NCBI GenBank assembly: GCA_021613375.1
Contig: CM038709.1
Span: 32,564,415 to 32,628,414, forward strand
Source: Megaleporinus macrocephalus
Taxonomy: Eukaryota > Chordata > Actinopteri > Characiformes > Anostomidae
Length of the DNA stretch: 64,000 nucleotides
Direction: 5' to 3'
Shown here: positions 52,001 to 62,576 of the stretch, in pieces
Layout of the letters: each line of letters starts with the position of its first letter
Position numbering within the stretch: position 1 is the first letter of the stretch
The notes under the pieces: generated by a model
What the model was told of the DNA's origin: nothing
The model's input: only the letters and a program-made list of their open reading frames with translations
The model's database searches: none
Translations under genes and position numbers: made by a program

Positions 52001-55000
52001 AACATCTGATGTTTGAAACATTGAGACATGCTTGAGATGTTTGAGGAAAATTGGTGGAATTCTTATTAGCCTGGGCTTATAATTCAGATCTGAAATAATC
52101 TAAAGTAATATATAAACATATAAAGCAAGAATAACTCCAGTGTACTTTCTGTATTACTTTGTTAACTCAGTGAAGCAAAGCATTTTACTTACATTCCTTG
52201 GAGATATAACTAGACTTCAGTGAGTTTCAGAAATGAAGAGTATCACTGGCTGTTCAGACAGGCTTCTCCAGTGAGCTGTAAGCAAATTGGACAGGAGTAA
52301 ACTTGCTGTAAATGTGACCCATGGAGAGCTATAGCCCACAGTGGCCCTGCAATGTTTGTCAACATCAGACTAACCCCATCAGTGTCGGCGACATGCTATT
52401 GCCAGCTGGGTGTTCTGAGATCTGTCAGAGTGCTCAATGGGGGAATGCAACATGCACCTGACAGCTGCCAGCTCAGACTGCTTCTACTGATCAGCACCAA
52501 TGCACCAATGAGCATCTATGTGTACAGCAGATCTGTCTGCTTTGTAGCAACTGCATGGACAATTATGACTGTACAGTCAGAGATGGGCAGAAACAAACTA
52601 AATGTAATGTAAATGGCATAATCTGATTACAAAAATGAAGTACAGAGAATGATTGCTTTTGTAAATGGGTATAGTTTATAGTTACTTTCCTATCGACCTT
52701 TTTTTTTTTTTTTTTGAATTTAGACACGTGATTTTGCACACAGCGGAATTTGACCTCCGCATTTAACCCATCCATGCAGTGAAACACCCACATATACACA
52801 CACACTAGTGAACACACTTGGGGGCAGTGAGCACACGTGCCCGGAGCAGTGGGCAGCCCTATCCACGGCGCCCGGGGAGCAGTTGGGGTTAGGTGCTTTG
52901 CTCAAGGGCACCTCAATTGTGGCCTGGGGGATCCCGGGGATCGAACTGGCGACCTTCCGGTCACAAGAACAGATCCCTATCCTTCAGGCCACGACTGAGG
53001 TGCCCTAGAACAGCTGGTAAAAGGTAGTATTTTTTAAACAGACATGTAATTTTGCTATAAAGAAAGAGAAGAATAATGAAAACAAATAGATGTTTTTAGG
53101 AATGGATCAGAAATAGTACAAACATAAATTGTTTGTACATTTCTTAAGTAATCAGTAACTGTTAACAGGTTTTAATTTATCATAAATTAATGGCTTGTTA
53201 AACTTGTTCAGGGTTGTTCACAGAAAACTGAAAAGCGTATATCATCATTTTAAACACTTTGACATTTCTTTAGTTGATTTTATTTGTAATTTCATGACAA
53301 AAAGGCCGATGGAAATGGTCCAAAATGACATGGAATCTCAATACACTACTTACCATTTTTTACTGACTTTTTTTTTTACTGACTTTTTTTTTTACTGACT
53401 TTTTTTTTACTGACTTTTCTTCTTACAGAGAAGACCATTATGGTCTAGCTTTAAACCTGACGGCAGGTTTTTGTTACGCGGATTGATTTTTGTGGCCAGT
53501 GCCTGCAAGTCTGGATCTTCCTTTTTTCCACTGGCAAACGTAAAATCGCAATTACAGAGCATCTGGGGCACCCTTGAAGGGCCTGCGGTTGCTAATCCCA
53601 CTGCTCTCACACTGAGGAACATTGCCTGGCCTCACTGGGTACTTCCTTCCCCCTGGAGAGTTGCATTAAACATAAAGGGCCTGCATGGATGAGTGAGTCA
53701 ACAAATTACTGGGGGCCACTAAATGGGGGAGAATGATTTCTCTTATATGCCACCTCTCGCAGGCGGCAGCCTACCTGCCTACCATTGTGTCATTAAATAT
53801 GGTCCTGGGCTGTTAAATAAACATGATTTCAGGCCTTCTAAATCGAGGCGCTTATTGCATGTACTTAGGGGCTTCTCTTCACATGCATGAGCGACTGTAT
53901 CCATCAACTCGGGCCTCCTCGACTGTAAAATCTTTGCTAATATACATGAAACTGTTACAGCTGTTGGTCTAACCTTTCCAAACGTCTCCTAAGGAGCGGA
54001 GTGATATTTGCACTTAATAAAATTATGCCCACCGGGAGGATACTGCTGTGACATTTGCCATTTGTCAAGTCTGGACCACTATGATCCTCCATGAGCCATT
54101 AACCTGCACACTTCAGAGGCCATTTACCTCCACACTCAGAATGCAGCTCAGTGTGGATGGGGGCAGCAAGGACTGCTTTAGTAACACATTACACTCACTG
54201 ATACTCTAATTCATGTCATAAAGTAGAGCCATTGATTCAGGACAGGTGGGCCATTACTAGGCTCTAAGACCTTCAAGCCGACAGGCAGCTCAATACATCA
54301 GCTGCATTTAATACGGCATGTCAGTACCGTTACATGACGGTGCAGAACTAGGATACGTTCGGCCATAGATTTTTTTTCATTAAACATATGGGAGAAATAG
54401 ATTACAGCTCCCTGCGGTTTTATTTACGAGAGAGCAGGTGGCAGATATTACTGAGGAGATACTGTGGCTGAAAAGAGGCTTGATAAATACAGAAGATGCA
54501 AGCTACAAAAGACATAATTTACCTAATTTGTGAACATAACATAAAGTGAAAGGGTTTTTTAAAGGCTGTTTAGTCTATATGGTGTGACCCCCTGGAATGT
54601 AATATTAGATGTTTTATTTGTTTTATAAACAAAGAGATGTTGGCATGGTATATTGGAAATGCATGTATTGGAAATAATATACAGAACTATGCTGTGGTTT
54701 AAGGCTCTTTTCTGAGCACATTGAAAATGCCCTCCATTTCCTAGAACTAAAACTTACCACTGTTTGAAAGTTTGGAATCTGTGTTTTTTATTATATAAAA
54801 CTAGTTTGAACAAAAAAGATGTTGGCATGGTACATTGGAAATGCATGTATTGGTATTGGAAATAATACACAGAACTTTTTTATTTTTATAAGCTTTTTAG
54901 ATCATGCTGTTGTTTAAGGCTCTCTTCTGAGAACATTAAAAATGCCCTGTATTTCCTAGAACTAAAACTACTACTGCTGTTTGAAAGTTTGAAATCTGTG

Positions 55001-57012
55001 TTTTCTTTAATTTGAAACTAATTGTTGGCCATAAAGCTCTTTAACATGGTGCTAATGTAATATAAAGGTATGTATTGAAAAGAGTTGAAAAACCACAAAG
55101 ATGAAAACGCTGTAAAACAGTCTAGAATGTCATGTATTTTAAAAATGATTGATTTTAATCTTGAGACAAACTAATGTACTAACACATTACTGGACATAAA
55201 CATCATTTTAAATGATGTTCCTTAATGTTACGAATACATTTTAAATACGTTCTGGTGATTCAAGAGCTTTATTCATTTTCTTTCTACACAGTATAAGGTA
55301 TTATAAAAAATAAAATTACAGAAATTGTAGTAATAAATGCAGTTCTACACCTTTAAACAGTTGTGCATAGAGTGCAATCAGTTGTGCATAGAATATGTTA
55401 CAATCATTGTATACATGTACTTGCCATTTCTGTCATAGAAAACAATGACTGGAAACTATTAAAAGGAATTTATGAAATTTAAGGTATGGATTAAGATTGA
55501 TTAGCTGAATCTGTATACACTGCAATAAAGACTGTGTGTACGTGTTCCGCAGCAGTCTGCTGCTACAGTGCTGGAGGAGGATGAGGAGATGAAGTTCAGG
55601 GTGTTGGTGGAGGAAGACCTGCTCGGGGGAGATGGAGCAGGAGACCTGATGGAGGAACAGGGGGAGAACAGCTTATCCCACACCCTCCCTATAAACAAAC
55701 CAGCATCAGAAGATAAAAGCAGACGCAGCTCAGAGGCCACAGAGTCCAGTAAGGGGAGAACACAGGCTTTTTCATATTCCTTCTAATATACTGTGGCGTG
55801 TTGAGGGAGCAATAATATGTTTTTCGTATTTAAAATCTTTGGAATCACTACTGAAAAGTTCTGTAAATGTTTACAGTAATATAAACTAATTGGGTTTGTG
55901 AGACATGAATTAAATGAAACTTACTGGACACCTAGTTTTGATCCCTGACTGTGGTTTCCACAAAGGTTCAGATTCAGGTTCACATTTTCATACAAACTAG
56001 AGTTTTCAATACTTAATTATAATCTTTGCAGCCTTAAAACTTAATAACCAAAATATTAACATCGCAACTGATCCCAAACTAATGAACAGTAGTGTGTTAT
56101 GCCATGATACACCACATGCAGTCACAGGTAAATGTTTTGGAATCCCTGGTGAAGATAGATGTTTTTACGTGCTTAATAAGTTAACACATCCTGTACAGCT
56201 TCTGTACATTTTTATTACACAGGTTTTTGGCACATACCATGTTTTATTTTAGTTTTTTTCTAATATGTTACACTCAGACCATAAATAGAAATGTCCATTA
56301 CAGGGAGCAGAAACTACCGTTTCCGTCTGTTCTCTGTAGACGGGATAGTAACACATTTTCACTTTAGAAAATAGCTAAAAACATAATTTGACCTGTGGTG
56401 TTCAAACTTTTTCAGACGCTGACAGCCTGACAGGTCTGAACACAGCCTTAGCGGGTTGCCTACTAATGGCATCTGCACAGTGATGATACTGTTTCTGCTT
56501 GGTGTATGTAGATAACCCACGTGTGATTTAGTGTGTGTTTGTGTGTGTGTTGGCTGGCTGTGTGTGTGTCTCTCTGTCTCTCTGTGTGTAGAACACTGCA
56601 GCGGTAGAACCAGTGTGAGCTCCAGATCGCTGCCTGCTCGAGACTGGTACACTAAAAGTGTGTCTCTGCGATCCAGTGACTCCTACTCATTGGGTCCTCA
56701 CCACTCACTTCTGCTGCCTCATGGTCAGTACAAAATACACCACCATTAAAACACTGTCAGGATGATGTTTATCCTCAAACTTTAGTTTTCCCTTATCAAA
56801 CAAATGTGGCCAAATACTACATTACAGACTGAATAATATTTTTCTTCACACAATGTTTTTGTAGTCCTATGTAGCTCTATGTAGTTCTATCCTTATCCTA
56901 TATCCGGTCCTTATATTAGGAATCCACAACAAATTCAGAATAAATCATATCAGTAATTGTTTAAAAAAAACATCAGCACCAGATTTAAATTTGACTAATA
57001 TTTCAATTTAAA

Positions 57013-57106
<94 letters not shown>

Positions 57107-57393
57107 TTTAAATTAAAATCTTAGTCAAATTTAAGTATATATATATTTAGGTATGTTGCTGTAAATCTGTTGGTTTTTGTGGTTGTTTTTGAACAAATGA
57201 CTTTTTTTTAGCTGTTAAACTTTACTGAGGCCATTTGTAAATTTTCAGTGTTAACATGTTTTCCAGCGTGCAGACAGAAGCCTCATATAATATATATATA
57301 TGAGGCTTCTGTCTGAAATTTTTACACAATGTAAATGGCGTGTTCAAATGACGTTGTTTTTCATCGGACAGCGACAAATATATATATTATATT

Positions 57394-57458
<65 letters not shown>

Positions 57459-60400
57459 TTTTTTTGTATTGCAGACACCAGCTCCCTCAGAAGTCACATT
57501 AGCAGCACAGAGCTGTGCGGAGAGACACGCTTCTGGCATGGCAAGGACTACTGCAACTTTATCCTCAAAGACTGGGTGAAACTCAACAAGCCTTTTGATG
57601 GTATGACATGGTTTGCATCAAAGTTTGAGCAGAGCATGGCGCAACTCAAAAATACCAACTGTTCTGTCCTCCGATTCCCAGGTAGCCCTCAGGCCAGTGC
57701 ATTTTGACTAGTGAAGCACAGAGCATCCTCACCTGTCCCAGAAAGACATGATTCTTATTATGTGGTTTTCTTATATCCCAGCATCACTCACGTCATATGA
57801 CACAAACAAACCAAGAAACTAAGCAAGAAATAAGAAGCTCCATTGCTGTGTATGTTTGATATATAACTTTGATTCCTTCTGTCAGATTCATCAAATGAAG
57901 CAATCTCTAGCAAACAGAGAAAAGAGAGGAAAGAAATAGACAGAAGTTATTGTACTACCTTGAGCTGCTCCAAACTATTCCATTCTGCAGACAGTAGGGG
58001 TTATTGTCAGCTCATAGTATTGTCACTCTCTTTCTCTATTTTTGCATCCCTGCTTTTGTGCATTGCAAGGTCTGGTGCCCACACAGTGATGTCTGGCTAT
58101 GGCTCAGCAGGAAGATGTGCAGGCCTGACAGATATATACATTACAATATTCTCTCACTTCAATATGGTGGCACATCCTCACGAACACCAGCCACAGAGAA
58201 TAAGGCCCTACTTTGATCCTGTCAAAGGGGCCCCGGCACTACATTTGTTATGCTGATCAGTGTCACGGAGTCCAGCAAATCCTGTCTTGAGTTAATTCAC
58301 AACGTGCTTCATTCCATGAACTTCCTCTTTAAACGGGGGGTGTCGTGCCTTCTGCTATTGATGTTGAGAGGTTATTGTTTGTTTGTGTGCTTTTATCTTG
58401 TCAAGATTTCATTGATAGGTATAAGACACCAAGGATGCCCTGGCATGACATTGGAGTGGCTGTTCACGGGAAAGCTGCAAGAGACGTTGCCCGGCACTTC
58501 ATTCAGAGGTGGAACTTTACAAAGGTAGGCAAAATAAGCTATAAAAAAATAGTGGCAGAAAATGACAGTCCGAAACCCTTGTTCAGGTTTTTATCTTACA
58601 TCTTTAGATTTTCTTATGTTTTCATTGTGCATACTTAGTTTCATTGAATATTCTCAGGTTTTCATCTTCAGTTTTTATTCAATATACTCAAATTTCCATC
58701 TTTATATATTCAGGTTTCATTCAATATTTCCAGATTTTGTTTTTCTAAAAGGGCTCCTCATACATATTGCATGCTATATTGTATTATTGCTCATTGTAGA
58801 ACAGTTCTGCACATATCGTGTTAGTACTTTCATTGCTCCTACTACTACTCATAATAATAGTGATGCTGCTGCTGCTAATTTGTTCTCCAGTGCTATGAGC
58901 TACAAATTGTGCAGAATTAAAGATCAGAAAACATGCATGAACCACAGCTTCCACTTCCCCAAGCTCTTGTAGTCTATTTAAAGTGATCTTTATTAGCTTG
59001 AGCTTAGCACCCCCTGCAGTTGTGCATTGTGTCTTGTTCTGAATGCCGTCAGCGTTCAATGGCGGGCCTGCTCTCCCGCCTCCCTTTTAAAGCAATTAGA
59101 GGCCTTTTTACTTCGATTGTTCGGTAATTGAATTGGTTTGAGGCCTGTATGATTTCCTTTGCAATATGCCAGTCATATTTCAGGCTTGGCTACAGATCAG
59201 ACACTCTCCTGGTGAATAATTAAAGTGGAGGGAGCCAGGTGTGTGCACAGCGCAGGAGGGCAAACAAAAGGCGGCTGAATGCTTCTGATGAGGTGTTTAG
59301 GGGAAATGAGAATTCTCTGCTCAAAGACAGTGCACTCTCATTTATTTCCTTTTCTGCCAGTTGACTGGTGCTGATTAGAGAACAGCACTCTGCTATTTTC
59401 TGTATTCATCATGACCACAAAGAAAGAATGTCAAAGTGAGAACAATTCAGTAATGAGAGTATGAGACAGTATGATATAAGGCTGTATTAGAGCATTTAAA
59501 ACCTTTTACCTCATCGGCTTTTTGTTGCGTTTTCTGACTGAGGACTGATTTCTCATTAGTTTTGCTTTGCATGCCTTCTTGCTATATTTGGTAAAAAGCA
59601 TCTATTAAGTGGTTTTGAGAACTTTGTTTCAAACCTAATCGAATAAAATGCACACTTCTAAAATAAAAGTCCCAAAAAGCAAGCATTCTTTTGATGCCAC
59701 ACAGGGACCACTTTTCATTTTCTATGGCCCTTTTTTATTGGATCATGGTCCAGTTATGTGGAGGTATGAAGACCTTTTTAAAGCTTAAAGATCCACCACA
59801 TAATGTGAGTAGTACGAGCCCTTTGTTATAGATAGATATACATTGTCATAGAACAAATATATTTATTGAATGTAGGCAATTCACTCTCATATATGTCTTT
59901 TTCAAACATGGTTCTTTTATTGCATTACTTCTGTTACAGCATTTCCAATGGGGCAAACATTTAGGTTATAATTAATCAGGTAGCATTGATTGATCCATTG
60001 AGTTGTTCTCATTACAGTGAGTATATTTTTGCTTTTGTCTATTAAGTGTTATGAACACATCATTTGTCAGCTACTGTTATGGATAAAGCAACTTCAACAC
60101 AAAATCTAGTAAATGCTTTAAGTAAATCCACCAGAAGGCAGAACCACCGTGCCATCATATGTCACTATCAAAGACAAACTAAAACTGATTTAGAGCACTC
60201 GTTTCAATGATAGACCGAACATACTACATACACAGGACCAAGAGAAATAGCCACGCTTGAGCCCAACACCTACACACCTCCCATAAATGCCAACCCAGTC
60301 TCAAATACACAGGCTATTTTTGAAGGCTGTGGTGATTTAGATGCTGCGATTCTCCATCAAGGTCAGAGCAGTTTGGGCTGCCTCTCGGATGGCTGCCAAC

Positions 60401-62523
60401 ATCCCGCGAGTCCAGTTAAGATCAGTCCTCCCTTCAGGACTCAATAGGTTTTAATCAACACATTATGCCAGTTGTTAATTGCCCGAGCTGCCTGCTGCTA
60501 AAATAAATTCAATACTTTTATTGTATTAGTAACCATCTGTTTAAAAACACCAGGCCCAGATTACTGTTTAGCCTGCGGTCAGTGTTGACATGGAGTACAG
60601 CTTGCTAATTTGCACTGCAAGCACTTCCTTCGAGAGGGGTGAGAACGTTGAGTGTGAAATGTAGAGCAAAGAAAGCCTTGTAGAGACCCAGGCTGACTTG
60701 AGCTAATTAAATTGTGAAAAACAAATATCAGGTTTTTAGTACAAGGTCAAGATTGGGCCATGCTGTGGAAAGATGCTTTTGAAAGAGAGCTACAGCAATG
60801 TAAATCTGAAATACACGTTAAAATGCTTTAAAGTATTTCTGCATGATCAGATGTAAACATGATTTCAGAGTGTGTTATTTCAAATGGTTCAGAATGTGCA
60901 GCCTCTTTTTAAATGTATTAGTGGCCTATGATCCATTTAGACACACAGATTCACTCGTGGTTTTGTAAATAAAATATTTGCATCATAAGCTTTGTGACCA
61001 CTGGTTTCTATCACCACATCACTGCTGTTAAGAAATGTGTTTATCATGTTTCTGTACAGGACACAACTTGATTACATATCAGTAATTATTGGTACATTTG
61101 GAAAATCAGTGCAATTTCTTATTAAGATCTATTATATCTTTATTTTATCCTTGTATTTTATAGCGTACAGAGAGAAAGAGCAGTACATACTTCTTGTATG
61201 AGAGCAATATGAATTTTGTGTAGCTTGACTTGGTCTGTGGTACAGGTAAAAGCAGTCTGAGTGTAGTCTGGTAAGGACAATAGACGTTATAAATGTGGTT
61301 TGAAAATGTCTTTAGCCTCATGGCCTTACGTTTATTGCAATCAGACATACTGTTAAGGACAAAAAGAGGCCGCAGTGACTTTCATTCAGCCTCAAGCAAG
61401 TCTCATGAGGAGTTCATCCAGTGGGCTGGGTCGATGGTCAGCCCGACGAGCCGTGTGGACTTGCTGGGGTAATTAGCACTCTTTAAGGGTGTGATTGGGG
61501 AGTCAACAAGCAGCGTGCTGTCTGGTTTTAATCAGCTCTCCTTTATTTCCTAGCTGGTGAAGAAGCGCTCAGGGGCGACGGGTTATCCCTGCCTCATGCC
61601 CAAGTCTCTCTCCACACCCAGTGAGCCGCCAGAGATGAGGGGTAAACATACTCAGGCCAACGTACAGGTGAGGAGCATCCGCAGATTGCAATAGCAACAC
61701 TATTTGTCCACAAACCTTCATAGACATGCTTGTTCAACATTTCCTCCCAACTCAAGCCTTTTAACCAGGAGTTGGCCCTTTTTGCTGCAGTAAAAGCCTC
61801 TGCTCCTCAGGGAAGGCTTTACGCTTGATCTTGGGCATTGCTACTGGCATTTGACCACATTCAGGCACTGATGTAGGCCAATTAGGTCTGGCTTACAAAT
61901 GACACTCCAGCTGGGCTATTCAAAAATGCATTCCTTATTTGGAGGCTATATAACGCTGCTATTTCAGGAATGCAATACTATGGAAACAGTGAACACAATA
62001 ACAACTTGTACTACTTGAACTGATGCTCAACATTGTACATGATGACCTAGGCTTATGTGCATCTGCTCCCAAGTTCGTCAGTGTTTTCCTGATTATTTTG
62101 CATGTTCCATGTTTTAACTTCAGAAAGCTGTGACATGTCTAGTTTGGCTCGGTAGCTCATACTTGGTTTGAAACGGTAGGTTTTGAGATCTGTGTGCCAG
62201 TGGTCTATAGGCACAAAGGTGCATGAGGAGTCCATTCATCTGGCCTACATCTCAGCCATTCAGAACAGCAAACACTTCATCTACATAGAGGTAGGAAAAT
62301 GTTTAAAACCACTGATTTGTTGGAGTTATTGTTTATGCAGTGAAAGGTAATACGTGTAATGTGATGTATACATTTAACTGTTCTGTCTCACAGAACCAGT
62401 TCTTTATCAGCTGTGCTGACAAGACCATCCACAACAGCATTGGAGATGCACTAACAGAGAGAATTCTTCGAGCATACAGGTGTGGACATAGACCCCTCTT
62501 GCTCATTCTCTCTCTCTCTCTCT

Positions 62524-62576
<53 letters not shown>

